DNA of 64,000 bases from Sphingobacteriaceae bacterium (lineage in GTDB: Bacteria; Bacteroidota; Bacteroidia; Sphingobacteriales; Sphingobacteriaceae). Shown one piece after another: positions 18,501 to 26,968 of the stretch (positions are counted from its first letter, which is position 1; every line of letters begins with the position of its first letter). The DNA is taken from the NCBI GenBank assembly GCA_014380615.1, contig JACMJM010000014.1:184311-248310 (forward strand). The letters run 5' to 3'. The translations under genes were made by a program, and so were the position numbers. The notes beneath the pieces were generated by a model. It was not told the DNA's origin, made no database searches, and saw nothing but the letters and a program-made list of their open reading frames with translations.

Positions 18501-19093
18501 TGAAGAATTTCTTTAAAGAGTATTCTAAGCGAGACGATTATCAAAACACCATTTTCTTTATTACAGGCGATCACCGCATGCCAGAGTTACCGATGAGTTC
18601 GAAAATAGACAGGTATCACGTGCCTCTTATCGTATATTCGCCGCTGTTAAAGCGCAGTGCCGAATTTGCGTCGATATCCTCTCATTTCGATTTAACACCC
18701 AGCATTCTGGCATATTTGAACAAGAATCACAACATTAAAAAACCGGAAGTCGCTAGCTGGTTGGGCGATGGGCTTGATACCGCGAGAACCTTCAGAAACA
18801 TTCACAGTTACCCGCTTATCCAAACTAAAACTACTGTTGTTGACTATGTAATGGGGAATTATCACTTAAATGACCGGACCTTGTTTGCGCTATCGCCAAC
18901 ATTGGACGAAATATCACTAAATGATAAGGTTACCTTAAATCAATTAAAGTTTGAGTTTAATAAGTATAAACAGCGTAACGAAAAATTTATCGGCGGGGCC
19001 AAATTGATACCAGATTCGGTGTATAAAAAATACACCACCCCGGCTAGTCCTCAACATTTATCCCTATCTGCTTCAAAAGTAGGGAAGCATTAA
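15554..19093 (+). CDS. Fusion of processive GT2 glycosyltransferase and LTA-synthase-like sulfatase-fold domain
   Basis: 1179 residues, multi-domain membrane protein. One N-terminal membrane helix is followed by a GT2 domain of the hyaluronan/PgaC/cellulose-synthase type: SIIAPAYNEGATV at 62, VNDGS at 94, metal-binding D172-V-D174, and the processivity motif Q323-R-N-R-W327. Further membrane segments flank it (about 355-430) and then a second bundle (about 505-670). From about 765 an alkaline-phosphatase/sulfatase-fold domain of the LTA synthase/phosphoglycerol-transferase type follows: metal ligand Glu773 in LMVEG, likely nucleophile Thr813 in GGRTF, His934 in STHSPF, Asp1006-His1007 in TGDHR. 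The simplest reading is one polypeptide that polymerises a glycan and adds a phospho-group outside the membrane; this is inference. Its 3' end overlaps the convergent MutS-like gene by 50 bases. Confidence 0.88.
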   Translation: MSWVDLILNVSMYALLLYSIVLLFSYIFIGLCSIGAVRQYLHKNSFADYRILAVSPEAPSMSIIAPAYNEGATVVENARSLLSIHYNNLEVIIVNDGSKDDCLQKLIDNFDLKKIDFFYNEQISTKKVRGIYKSTNQVYRKLVVVDKENGGKADALNVGINISSNDYIVCIDVDCILEQDALLKLAKPFLETTKERVIATGGVVRIANGCEIEDGRLIKVSLADGFLPRMQTLEYFRAFLLGRMAWSRINGLLLISGAFGAFDKEIVINCGGYNHKTVGEDMELVVRMRRYMEEQKVPYRVTFIPDPLCWTEAPASYKILGRQRNRWTRGTIETLLFHKKMFFNPKYGLVGMLSYPYWFFFEFLAPIIEFFGLIIFVFCALFSETDWQNFFYLLSFILSFGFLYSVFAILMEVMTYNQYKNPKDILKLILTALLEPFIFHPFVVWSAIEGNVDFLQKKSAWGEMTRQGFATKKLGVPTVTVAVAAAIEAAPKKEEGHPLLNKWLEATQAFAAFSISWLLITLLFALFEVNYVGFMQEYPEEISKMLPAAFRNAALYWLKYNILLYIPYIVIYQLSKKAAKIVFSSLIIFFAVIQVLLIEYFSASLIPLGADLYSYSKSDIQQTLGASGGINIISVTNLICTLTITVSLILAFSKKVKLHSYLAALLPFASLTLLMLGTASFRSSPFQSDFANNITLNKSDFFISETFRYLFPSDTEDESSDEFSSVNGLKHASFNYVDEEKYPFLHTDNTPDVLSPFLNKGKTPPNVVILMVEGLGRAFTNEGAYLGNFTPFLDSLSQESLYWKNFLSQGGRTFAVLPSLLGSLPFGDGGFLAKSNDIPQHLSLINILKGNGYQTAFYYGGDSKFDNMEAFLQANKTDAIYDEKTFPASYTKMPLSDNGFSWGYGDTELFRRYFELNSESEKPRLDVLLTVSTHSPFKINDQATYVAAFEKRMRHLKFDEARKKIYRKNDSKYASIMYADNALKNFFKEYSKRDDYQNTIFFITGDHRMPELPMSSKIDRYHVPLIVYSPLLKRSAEFASISSHFDLTPSILAYLNKNHNIKKPEVASWLGDGLDTARTFRNIHSYPLIQTKTTVVDYVMGNYHLNDRTLFALSPTLDEISLNDKVTLNQLKFEFNKYKQRNEKFIGGAKLIPDSVYKKYTTPASPQHLSLSASKVGKH

Positions 19094-20852
19094 AAGTTTT
19101 GCACTCTCCTTCTTTGAGTTTATAATCAAACAGCATTTCGCCATCCAGAACCTGGATATCAAAATAAAAATTGCGAACATAAGCGGGGTATTTATCTTCC
19201 AGCCTGGCAAGTTGTAAATCGTGCGTGGCTACAGCACCTACCCCGTTCTGCGAAATCAGTTTTTCGACCACCGCTTTCGAACCGCGGTATTTATCAACAG
19301 AATTTGTTCCCCTCAACATCTCATCAATCAAAAAAAACACCTTTTTTTCATGTTGCAGAACATCCAAAAGTAATTGTAAACGATTTAGTTCGGCCTTAAA
19401 AGTTGAGATGCTTTCGTTTAACGAATCTCGAATACGCATATAAGCAAAAAGATTCATAACAGTTATTTTCATGGCTGTGGCACAAACCGGTGCTCCTGCA
19501 AAAGCAAGAACAGCATTTATGCCTAGAGTGCGCAAAAAAGTACTTTTCCCGGCCATATTTGAACCCGTAATAATATCAATTTTACGGGTATCGATCAGCT
19601 GAAAATCATTACTTACCCGCTGATGAACAGGAATTAGAGGGTGAGAAAGATCGCTGGCCTCATAGGTGTAATTTTCGCCGTATAATATTTCGGGAAAGCA
19701 CCATTCGGGATAATTAGAATTTAAACTGCTCAGGCTAATCAAGGCTTCGAAAGAAGATAGAACTTCGAATGCTTCAGGCACCAAATCCCTGTTCTTAGTT
19801 CTCCAGTCTTCTATCGCGATAAGCTGCCTTACATCCCAGGCGGCAATGCCGTTTAAGAACATGCCTACAAACATATTTAAGCGATACTCGAGTCGGCCGG
19901 CAAGGATGGAAAGCTGTTTAAGTTCTAAGGAGAAACTTGAACCATTATCATTTAGTTTCTGAGCCAGAGAATGCAGCAAATCCGACTTCCAGTTACCAGA
20001 CTCTATTTTATTAAGGCCCTCTGAATATGCGGACAACGTTTTTCCTAATTTGCTTAGAATCCTATCTGTTCGGTTAACTTTTAATTGATTGCTTAACACC
20101 AAAATTCCGTTCGAAAGTGCTAGCACAAACAATGCGACACTTAAAACAGGAATAAACCAGGCACCAACCGCAGTGGCCAGAAAGATATAGGGAACAGCCT
20201 TAATATAAATCCTTAAATACTGGCTTATCGGGTTCTGCGCCGACTGAAAATATGCTATAAGATTCTCAATCTCCTTTTTATCCGACCCATTCGCAAAAAG
20301 CAATAAAGCCTTTACTTCCTGAACCCAATCCAGCTTTTTAGCCAGTTCTTTCACAGCTGGCTGACGCTGTAAAATCTCATCCTCATTTGCTGACTTTCTA
20401 AGCCACAAGGCTAGTTTTTCATTTCCCTGAGGGCTGGCAGATCGGTTAACCAGGTTAAACAAAGAAGCTTTCCCGAAAACATCAAGGTCTGATGAGTAAT
20501 TATGAGCATCATCCTCAAATTGTGAACCGTCCTGATAAAGATTCCCCTGTGAACGTATGCTACTTATTTCATTTTCACAAACTGCTTTCAAAGCAGTAAA
20601 AAAAGTCTTCTTTCGTTCATAACCTCCCTGCTGCTTTACCAGCCAGGCAAAACCTATCATCAGTAAAAAGAAAGTGAGTTCAACCAGCCAGATACTTTCC
20701 AGTTGAATGGCCTGATAAATCAGTATCCCGCCAAGGATTATAGAGAACAGGCGAAGAAAGGAATAGGTATTTACCAGTTTCTCATAACGGTTTACTTCCC
20801 CCCGCGACTTTTCGGCTGAGTGCTGATAATAGTTAATAATTGAGTCTGACAT
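19044..20852 (-). CDS. Membrane-anchored MutS-like ATPase
   Basis: 602 residues. The C-terminal third is a MutS-family ABC ATPase: Walker A GSNMAGKST with Lys436, a Walker B-like FFLIDEMLRGTNS, and a conserved His in VATHDLQL. The N-terminal DNA mismatch-recognition domains of true MutS are absent. Instead there are two hydrophobic stretches near 33-70 (FSIILGGILIYQAI and LTFFLLMIGFAWLV) and another pair around 215-255, so the protein is probably membrane-bound. Such short MutS relatives are widespread in Bacteroidota with no proven role in mismatch repair. It converges on, and overlaps, the glycosyltransferase fusion gene. Confidence 0.85.
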   Translation of the reverse strand: MSDSIINYYQHSAEKSRGEVNRYEKLVNTYSFLRLFSIILGGILIYQAIQLESIWLVELTFFLLMIGFAWLVKQQGGYERKKTFFTALKAVCENEISSIRSQGNLYQDGSQFEDDAHNYSSDLDVFGKASLFNLVNRSASPQGNEKLALWLRKSANEDEILQRQPAVKELAKKLDWVQEVKALLLFANGSDKKEIENLIAYFQSAQNPISQYLRIYIKAVPYIFLATAVGAWFIPVLSVALFVLALSNGILVLSNQLKVNRTDRILSKLGKTLSAYSEGLNKIESGNWKSDLLHSLAQKLNDNGSSFSLELKQLSILAGRLEYRLNMFVGMFLNGIAAWDVRQLIAIEDWRTKNRDLVPEAFEVLSSFEALISLSSLNSNYPEWCFPEILYGENYTYEASDLSHPLIPVHQRVSNDFQLIDTRKIDIITGSNMAGKSTFLRTLGINAVLAFAGAPVCATAMKITVMNLFAYMRIRDSLNESISTFKAELNRLQLLLDVLQHEKKVFFLIDEMLRGTNSVDKYRGSKAVVEKLISQNGVGAVATHDLQLARLEDKYPAYVRNFYFDIQVLDGEMLFDYKLKEGECKTFNASLLLKQIGINVED

Positions 20853-20888
20853 TATGAATGAGATGTAAACCTGTATAGGATGTTACTA

Positions 20889-21815
20889 CTAATTTTTTAT
20901 ACCTCGCAGATGCAGCATAATTTCGGTTGCATGCGGTATACCCAAAGTACTGCCCGGAGTAATATCCAGAAACTTTTCAAGATAAACATCCAGAATGCCC
21001 TGCAAAACGCGTCGTCGTGGTGCTTCAAACTCTTTTTCCAAAAATGCGAAGCTTCCTACGGTCATGTTACCGCTGCTGTCAACCAATACTGTAAAGTTAT
21101 AATCAAAATCTTTATAAGCTTTTTTAATTTCCACATCATACTCGGGGTTTAAGTATTCTAAGTGGGGTTTGTATCCCGGTTCGCCTTTTGGAGCGGATCG
21201 TCTGAAGGCTGTGATATTCGGGTTCTTGCTTCTGAAAACAACTGGCTTTCTTGCCGAAAATAAACTATCGGCGTTTTTCGAATGTTTGTTAGAACGGTTT
21301 GCGAGGCGTCGGATAAAGATAGTATCCTTGAGTTTTGGCTTCTTTAAGCTGTCGGCATTTGCGTGCAGCACATTATTCAAATAACCTTCTGAATAAAAAC
21401 GCATATAAACGGTAGACAATTCTTTGTTTACCTGTTTTGATTGAACCTTTAGCAGTTGCAGCACCAAACTATCTTTGTTAACATGAATTAGCCGCAGCCA
21501 TTCACGTGCGAAGTTTATCACCTGCGCATGATCGAAATAGATGGGATAAAAAATATACCGCTTTTCAAAAGGGCTATAAATCTTAACCGAATCACCGGGA
21601 AGAAAGTACAATTTCCACTCGGGAACTTGTTGAAACCCATGCTCACTGAACGAATAACCGGTGTTAAACTCCCGCCTAACCTCAATAAATTTAATGCCTT
21701 CTACTCCCTTGAACGAGGGACGTTTAGACTTGGGATCTAATCGGTTACAAGAGACAAAAATTATTAGAAGAACCGCACAGCACCCGCATTTACCAATAGT
21801 ATGTAGCATTAGCAC
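20889..21815 (-). CDS. Lipoprotein of unknown function
   Basis: 308 residues. The N-terminus has a hydrophobic stretch ending LIIFVSC, a lipobox with the Cys at about 23, so membrane attachment outside the cytoplasm is likely. No known domain is recognised. Features visible are a charged, Lys-rich middle ([19 protein letters not shown]) and a C-terminal part reading [21 protein letters not shown], then [26 protein letters not shown], which resembles the TonB-dependent-style C-terminal fold only vaguely. It lies 36 bases upstream of the MutS-like gene on the same strand and could be co-transcribed with it. It is divergent from ruvB. Confidence 0.7.
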   Translation of the reverse strand: MLMLHTIGKCGCCAVLLIIFVSCNRLDPKSKRPSFKGVEGIKFIEVRREFNTGYSFSEHGFQQVPEWKLYFLPGDSVKIYSPFEKRYIFYPIYFDHAQVINFAREWLRLIHVNKDSLVLQLLKVQSKQVNKELSTVYMRFYSEGYLNNVLHANADSLKKPKLKDTIFIRRLANRSNKHSKNADSLFSARKPVVFRSKNPNITAFRRSAPKGEPGYKPHLEYLNPEYDVEIKKAYKDFDYNFTVLVDSSGNMTVGSFAFLEKEFEAPRRRVLQGILDVYLEKFLDITPGSTLGIPHATEIMLHLRGIKN

Positions 21816-21944
21816 GAATTAATGAATTCTTATTCAGCTGGCATAATATTTTTAAGATTATGTTGCCACGGAGACATAACAATCAGGAGTGGATGGACAG
21901 AGTGTTTAAGACACATAATTCTTAAAAAAAGCAGCGAGAATTGT

Positions 21945-21952
21945 TATTTTAG
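21945..21952 (+). promoter_or_regulatory. Likely -7 box of ruvB
   Basis: TATTTTAG is one base off the TAnnTTTG consensus and ends four bases before the ruvB ATG at 21957. It helps fix the start, since the longer frame from 21822 would run through the promoter. Confidence 0.4.
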
Positions 21953-21956
21953 CAAC

Positions 21957-22982
21957 ATGCTTAACGAGAATCTGGATCCTAATGCCGAGCGGCTTTCCTC
22001 TTCAGAACGTGATATTGAAAAAGTGCTTCGCCCACAGGTATTTGAAGACTTTACCGGTCAGCACAAAATTCTTGAAAACTTACGCATTTTCGTTCAAGCG
22101 GCCAAATTACGCGGGGAAGCATTAGACCACGTACTCCTACACGGCCCTCCGGGATTGGGAAAAACAACTCTGTCTCATATCATAGCGAATGAAATGGGGG
22201 TAGGAATTAAGATCACCTCTGGCCCGGTACTGGATAAGCCCGGTGACCTGGCAGGATTATTAACCAACCTGGAAACCGGCGACATCCTTTTTATCGATGA
22301 AATTCATCGCTTAAGCCCGCTCGTTGAAGAATACCTCTATTCTGCTATGGAGGATTTCAAGATTGATATTATGATTGAAACCGGGCCCAACGCCCGCTCT
22401 GTTCAGATCTCCCTAAATCCCTTTACCTTAATTGGGGCAACAACCCGGTCGGGACTTTTAACTGCTCCGCTGCGGGCTCGTTTCGGAATAAACTCACGCC
22501 TTCAATACTACGACGCAAAACTTTTAACAACCATTGTTCTCCGCTCTTCTTCTATCTTAAATACCGCTATAAGTGATGAAGGTGCTTATGAAATTGCCCG
22601 GAGAAGCCGTGGCACTCCTCGTATCGCGAATGCCCTGTTACGACGCACCAGAGATTTCGCGCAGATAAAAGGAAACGGAAGCATCGATACCGAAATAGCT
22701 AAATACGCTTTAAATGCTCTTAACGTTGATGAACATGGCTTAGATGAAATGGACAACCGCATTCTGGTAGCGATAATTGATAAATTTAAAGGCGGCCCCG
22801 TGGGTTTAAAAACTATAGCTACCGCTGTAGGCGAAGATGAAGGAACTATTGAAGAAGTTTACGAACCATTCCTGATTCAGGAGGGATTTTTAATGCGCAC
22901 CTCTCGGGGACGCGAAGTTACCGAACTGGCCTATAAGCATTTAGGGAGACTAAAACCCGGTGGAACGCAAACCTTATTTTAA
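21957..22982 (+). CDS. ruvB: Holliday junction branch migration helicase RuvB
   Basis: 341 residues from ATG 21957, the start matching the family ([26 protein letters not shown]); the frame is open further upstream but that part is unlike RuvB. RuvB is the hexameric AAA+ motor that, with RuvA, drives branch migration of Holliday junctions before RuvC cutting. Visible motifs: [14 protein letters not shown], Walker [13 protein letters not shown], Walker [11 protein letters not shown], sensor 1 GATTRSGLL, arginine finger PLRARFG, and the C-terminal winged helix ([30 protein letters not shown]). ruvA and ruvC are not in the window. Confidence 0.98.
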   Translation: MLNENLDPNAERLSSSERDIEKVLRPQVFEDFTGQHKILENLRIFVQAAKLRGEALDHVLLHGPPGLGKTTLSHIIANEMGVGIKITSGPVLDKPGDLAGLLTNLETGDILFIDEIHRLSPLVEEYLYSAMEDFKIDIMIETGPNARSVQISLNPFTLIGATTRSGLLTAPLRARFGINSRLQYYDAKLLTTIVLRSSSILNTAISDEGAYEIARRSRGTPRIANALLRRTRDFAQIKGNGSIDTEIAKYALNALNVDEHGLDEMDNRILVAIIDKFKGGPVGLKTIATAVGEDEGTIEEVYEPFLIQEGFLMRTSRGREVTELAYKHLGRLKPGGTQTLF

Positions 22983-23107
22983 CAGGCGCTGATAGGGCGT
23001 CTTGATTATTACTTTCGTCACTAAAACCGCTGGCTGGCGTATTAAATCTCCTGATATAGCTTAGGTTTATCGCTTTAGATTTCTCCTAAGGTCGAAATCA
23101 CAAAAAC

Positions 23108-24016
23108 TTAAAATATCTCTCTTGAGGCCGCGTACAAATCGTACCAATCCTGCCTGTCAAGGTCGATATTAAATGCGTTAACTATATTCCTGATTCGTTT
23201 TTCATCAGTAGTACCTATAAGCGGAATGGCTCCTATCTTGGCAAGCCATGCTACCGCTAACGATTCGATATCTGCATTATACTTCGAACTGATTTTCTCC
23301 AGCCAGCTTCTAACTCTTACAGCTAGCGCGTCTGTTCCGTTAGCGATTCTACCTTCGGCCAATGGGGCAGAAACCAAAGGGTGCATATAACGCTGTTTAA
23401 TGTAATCCATCTGCCCGTTTTGTAAGGCGGAGGTGTTTAGTAAGTTTAGTTCAATATGATTGGTTACGATAGGTTTTTTAAGATATGAAGCCAGTAATTG
23501 ATGCTGAAAAACAGAAAAATTAGCCACTCCGATATTTTTAATTTTACCCGAGCTCTTTAACTGCTCCAAAGTGAAAGCTGTTTCTTCGAGATTTGAAATA
23601 GGGTCTAATTGGTTCAATAAAAAGATGTCGATATAATCGGTTTTTAATTTCCGTAACGAGTTATCAACGCTTTCGATAATATGCTCGCGGGAAGTGTTGT
23701 AATGTTTTACTCTCACATCGGGCTGGCTTGGATGTGGCATGCGTAATCCGCATTTTGTGAACAAAACAATATCCTCCCTTTTAAAGGATTTCTTACTGAT
23801 TACTTCACCAAATAACTCTTCGCATTGATAGGAACCATACACATCTGCATGGTCAAATGTATTGATACCCAGTTCCAAACACAGGTTAATGATCTTTTCC
23901 ATCGTAGCCGATGTATCTTTTACGCCATCCCAACGGTAAAAACCATATACTGCCGGTGATACTTTAGGGCCCGAATCGCTTAAATATATTTTCTCCATAT
24001 CAATGTTACTCTGCAC
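23108..24016 (-). CDS. Aldo/keto reductase
   Basis: 302 residues, or 296 from the internal ATG that gives MEKIYLSDSG (a better fit to relatives). NADPH-dependent oxidoreductase with the TIM-barrel signature: catalytic Asp/Tyr in NTFDHADVYGSY, Lys in VLFTKCGL, His in the VTNHIELNLL region, and the nucleotide-binding tail GAIPLIGTTDEKRIRNI. It resembles the YdhF-like subgroup of oxidoreductases by its N-terminus (SPAVYGFYRWD). Physiological substrate is unknown. Single gene, convergent with ruvB and divergent from the thioredoxin-like gene. Confidence 0.9.
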   Translation of the reverse strand: MQSNIDMEKIYLSDSGPKVSPAVYGFYRWDGVKDTSATMEKIINLCLELGINTFDHADVYGSYQCEELFGEVISKKSFKREDIVLFTKCGLRMPHPSQPDVRVKHYNTSREHIIESVDNSLRKLKTDYIDIFLLNQLDPISNLEETAFTLEQLKSSGKIKNIGVANFSVFQHQLLASYLKKPIVTNHIELNLLNTSALQNGQMDYIKQRYMHPLVSAPLAEGRIANGTDALAVRVRSWLEKISSKYNADIESLAVAWLAKIGAIPLIGTTDEKRIRNIVNAFNIDLDRQDWYDLYAASREIF

Positions 24017-24080
24017 AATTATCGCATTAATATACCATAGCTTAAAAATTAATTAGCACTTTTGATAAAAAAGCATTGCG

Positions 24081-24596
24081 ATGAATTTAAATCACTGCTT
24101 ATCCTTTAGCCTAATATTCTGGGTTTCATCTTCATTTTCCCAAACAGACACTGCTTCAACGTTAACTAAAATCGGAGATGCGGCACCTACATTCAAAATA
24201 GAAGTAGAAAAGCAGGCTTTTAAAGATTTAGATGAGTACAAAGGCAAACTGGTGATGCTTAACTTCTTCGCGACATGGTGCCCTCCCTGCGTTGAGGAAT
24301 TACCAAGGGTACAAAAAGAAATATGGGAAAAATATAAAGACAACCCCAAATTCGCGCTTTTAGTTATTGGACGTGAACAAGGCTGGGATAAACTTGATCC
24401 CTATAAAAAAGCCAACAACTATACATTCCCCATTTTGCCTGATAGGAAACGAACGATCTACAGCAAGTATGCCACACAATATATTCCGCGCAATGTGGTG
24501 ATAGATGAAGAAGGAAAAATCATTTATCAGTCGATCGGATACTCCACTGAAGAATTCGACAAATTATTAACCCTTCTTAAAGCGAAGCTGAAATGA
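24081..24596 (+). CDS. TlpA-like secreted thioredoxin-fold protein
   Basis: 171 residues with an N-terminal signal peptide (CLSFSLIFWVSSSFSQ) and a thioredoxin/AhpC-TSA fold. The redox motif is WCPPC in MLNFFATWCPPCVEELPRVQ; the cis-Pro region is YIPRNVVIDEEGKI. Proteins of this type reduce or isomerise disulphides in the periplasm, often for cytochrome maturation. The LysR gene starts six bases after its stop, so the two are probably co-transcribed. Confidence 0.88.
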   Translation: MNLNHCLSFSLIFWVSSSFSQTDTASTLTKIGDAAPTFKIEVEKQAFKDLDEYKGKLVMLNFFATWCPPCVEELPRVQKEIWEKYKDNPKFALLVIGREQGWDKLDPYKKANNYTFPILPDRKRTIYSKYATQYIPRNVVIDEEGKIIYQSIGYSTEEFDKLLTLLKAKLK

Positions 24597-24602
24597 TAAA
24601 AT

Positions 24603-25499
24603 ATGATTTTTGATTTTCGATTAAAAGTATTTCATACCGTAGCCAACAAACTAAGCTTTACCAAAGCCGCTTCTGAATTATTTATCAGCCAGCCAGCGGT
24701 CACTAAACATATCCATGAGTTGGAGCAGCATCTAGGAACTGCCTTGTTCAGGCGAAACGGAAACACTATTTCTCTTACCCCGGCAGGAGAAGTTGTTTTA
24801 AGATACTCCGAAAAGATCTTTGAAACTTATGCGGCACTCAATACAGAACTCGCGCAACTAAATGACGTTACTGGTGGTAATTTAAGAATCGGCGCAAGTA
24901 CTACCATCGCCCAAAATATTCTGCCCAGAATTTTGGCTCTGTTCAAAAAGGCCTACCCTTCGGTTTCCTACACATTTACACAAGGAAACACCGATTCCAT
25001 TTCCTTGCAGGTAATTGCCGAAAAGCTTGATATCGCTATTGTGGAGGGAAACTCTCACTTTCCTCAGCTTGCTTACGAGCCCTTCGCCAAAGACGAAATA
25101 GTTCTGGTAGCAAAATCGAACAGTACTCTTTCAAAAAAAGCAGAAATTAAGCCTCAGGAACTCACCCAAATCCCTCTGGTATTGCGTGAGCAAGGTTCGG
25201 GTACATTAGAAGTCGTTTTTAAATCTTTAGCTGAAGCTAATATTAACGCTAAAGACCTACGGGTAGAAACCCGGTTTCAAAGCAGCGGAAGCATAAAACA
25301 ATATTTGTTAAACTCCGAAACAGCTGCTTTTTTATCCATACAATCAGTGCTTAAAGAATTAAAATACAATGAACTGAGTGTTATTGAAATCGAAGGGCTG
25401 GATATTTTCCGGACATTTCAATTTATACATCTTCACGGAAACACCTCGAAACTCACTGATTTGTTTAAACGATTCTGCGCCACTCATAACCTAAAGTAA
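24603..25499 (+). CDS. LysR-family transcriptional regulator
   Basis: 298 residues. N-terminal winged helix-turn-helix (LKVFHTVANKLSFTKAASELFISQPAVTKHIHELEQHLGTALFRR), then an effector-binding domain of the periplasmic-binding-protein type (LRIGASTTIAQNILPRIL onward). LysR regulators bind a small ligand and usually act on a neighbouring gene. The best local candidate target is the ferredoxin reductase gene 72 bases downstream, which has an 8-bp inverted repeat just before its start; this link is inferred. The ligand cannot be told from sequence; the CbpA/CysB-like C-terminus has no diagnostic residues that I recognise. Confidence 0.92.
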   Translation: MIFDFRLKVFHTVANKLSFTKAASELFISQPAVTKHIHELEQHLGTALFRRNGNTISLTPAGEVVLRYSEKIFETYAALNTELAQLNDVTGGNLRIGASTTIAQNILPRILALFKKAYPSVSYTFTQGNTDSISLQVIAEKLDIAIVEGNSHFPQLAYEPFAKDEIVLVAKSNSTLSKKAEIKPQELTQIPLVLREQGSGTLEVVFKSLAEANINAKDLRVETRFQSSGSIKQYLLNSETAAFLSIQSVLKELKYNELSVIEIEGLDIFRTFQFIHLHGNTSKLTDLFKRFCATHNLK

Positions 25500-25535
25500 T
25501 GGGGTATCAAAATTGGTGATTTGATGCCCCATTCT
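25499..25535 (+). terminator. Probable terminator after the LysR gene
   Basis: TGGGGTATCAAA pairs with TTTGATGCCCCA (one T-G pair) around a short loop. The tail ATTCTCATTC is only modestly T-rich, so termination may be partial. Confidence 0.5.
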
Positions 25536-25547
25536 CATTCGTCCATC

Positions 25548-25569
25548 TTTGCTTTATAAACAAAGCAAA
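25548..25569. promoter_or_regulatory. 8-bp inverted repeat before the ferredoxin reductase start
   Basis: TTTGCTTT at 25548-25555 and AAAGCAAA at 25562-25569 form a perfect palindrome with a six-base spacer, ending two bases before the ATG. The left arm overlaps a -7-like box (CATCTTTG), so it could be an operator or a hairpin over the ribosome-binding region. Confidence 0.5.
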
Positions 25570-25571
25570 TT

Positions 25572-26582
25572 ATGGAACACATAAAAACTGACATATGTAT
25601 TATTGGTGCTGGCCCGGTTGGCCTCTTTGCGGTTTTTGAAGCGGGGCTGCTTAAAATGCGCTGTCACATCATCGATGTTTTGCCGCAGGTTGGCGGACAG
25701 CTTTCAGAAATATATCCCCAAAAACCGATTTATGATATTCCCGGCTTTCCCGTAATTAACGCACAGGATCTGGTTAACGGATTGATGGATCAAATAGAAA
25801 CCTTCAAACCTACTTTTTCTCTGGCGGAGCGTGTTGATACACTCGAACGTTTGGACGACGGATCGTTCATTGTTCGCACTAACGAAAACACCGAAGTGCA
25901 TAGCAAGGTAGTAGTAATCGCCGGCGGACTGGGATGCTTCGAACCTCGTAAACCCGCCATTGAAGGCCTAGAGCAATTTGAAGGAAAAGGTGTGTCGTAT
26001 ATGGTTCGTAATCCCGAATTATATCGCGACAAAAAGCTGGTACTTTCCGGTGGAGGCGATTCAGCACTCGACTGGACCATATTTCTTTCAGAAGTCGCTT
26101 CGAGGGTAACATTAGTACACCGGGGAGACACATTTAGAGGAGCCCCAGACTCCGCAGAAAAGGTATTTGATCTGGCAAAAAGCGGCAAAATCAACTTAAT
26201 TCTTCAGTCGCATATAACGTCTATAAATGGTAACGGGCATCTCAAAGAAGTAACTATTCAGGGAAAAAACAACGAACAAACGAATCTTGAAACAGATTAC
26301 CTGATTCCCTTATTTGGTTTAACCCCTAAACTGGGGCCGATTGCCGAATGGGGCCTTAATATTGACAAATCGGCAATTGAAGTGAATACGTTTGATTACT
26401 CGACCAATGTTGAGGGGATTTTTGCCATCGGCGATATCAACACCTATCCCGGAAAGCTAAAGCTGATTCTTTGCGGCTTTCATGAAGCGGCCCTGATGGC
26501 TCAAAGTGCTTTCAAATATGTATATCCCGATCAAAAACTAAGTTTTAAATACACCACCGTTTACGGCGTAAACACTTTTTAA
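25572..26582 (+). CDS. Ferredoxin/flavodoxin--NADP+ reductase, thioredoxin-reductase type
   Basis: 336 residues. Flavoprotein of the TrxR-like FNR class found in Bacillota and Bacteroidota. FAD site CIIGAGPVGLFAVFEAG at the N-terminus, NADPH site VLSGGGDSALDW about 160, and the second FAD motif FAIGDINTYPGKLKL about 290. There is no CxxC redox pair, which separates it from thioredoxin reductase. It passes electrons between NADPH and ferredoxin; the 2Fe-2S ferredoxin gene begins one base after its stop, making a likely redox pair. Its C-terminal extension (LSFKYTTVYGVNTF) is the family aromatic tail that stacks on FAD. Confidence 0.92.
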   Translation: MEHIKTDICIIGAGPVGLFAVFEAGLLKMRCHIIDVLPQVGGQLSEIYPQKPIYDIPGFPVINAQDLVNGLMDQIETFKPTFSLAERVDTLERLDDGSFIVRTNENTEVHSKVVVIAGGLGCFEPRKPAIEGLEQFEGKGVSYMVRNPELYRDKKLVLSGGGDSALDWTIFLSEVASRVTLVHRGDTFRGAPDSAEKVFDLAKSGKINLILQSHITSINGNGHLKEVTIQGKNNEQTNLETDYLIPLFGLTPKLGPIAEWGLNIDKSAIEVNTFDYSTNVEGIFAIGDINTYPGKLKLILCGFHEAALMAQSAFKYVYPDQKLSFKYTTVYGVNTF

Positions 26583-26583
26583 A

Positions 26584-26904
26584 ATGATACATATAAAGGT
26601 TGAAGACAATAAAGGAGAGGTTCAGGATTTAGAAATCCCGGAAGGAATTAATCTGAATCTGATGGAAACACTTAAAGCGTTTGAATATCCGCTAAGAGCC
26701 ACTTGCGGCGGCATGGCTCTTTGTTCCGACTGCCATTGCCAGGTTTTAGAAGGTTGGGATAATTTGCCCGAGGCCCAGGAACAGGAACTCATTACCCTAG
26801 ATACAAGGCCGGATGCAACAGGCGCAAGTCGATTAGCCTGCCAGATAAAGCTAAGTGAAGCCATAGATGGATTATCGATACGTTTGATCGGCGAGAACGA
26901 ATAA
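26584..26904 (+). CDS. 2Fe-2S ferredoxin (adrenodoxin-like)
   Basis: 106 residues. Beta-grasp 2Fe-2S ferredoxin with the cluster cysteines in TCGGMALCSDCHCQV and a final Cys in LACQIKL. The spacing matches the vertebrate/bacterial adrenodoxin type, which often serves iron-sulphur assembly or monooxygenases. It follows the reductase gene with one base between stop and start, so the two are translationally coupled and likely partners. egtB begins 64 bases downstream, and shared transcription is possible. Confidence 0.93.
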   Translation: MIHIKVEDNKGEVQDLEIPEGINLNLMETLKAFEYPLRATCGGMALCSDCHCQVLEGWDNLPEAQEQELITLDTRPDATGASRLACQIKLSEAIDGLSIRLIGENE

Positions 26905-26968
26905 TTGTTATGGCCTTGCCGCTAAAAACAATTTAGCATTTAGTGGTTTTATATGATAGCGAAAACCT

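Noticed and set aside
21822..21956. N-terminal extension of ruvB from 21822
   Set aside because: Sequence unlike RuvB and lies over the likely promoter; the family start is at 21957.
25790..26194. 134-residue antisense open frame inside the ferredoxin reductase gene
   Set aside because: No start signals, no domain, low-complexity Ser-rich translation typical of shadow frames.
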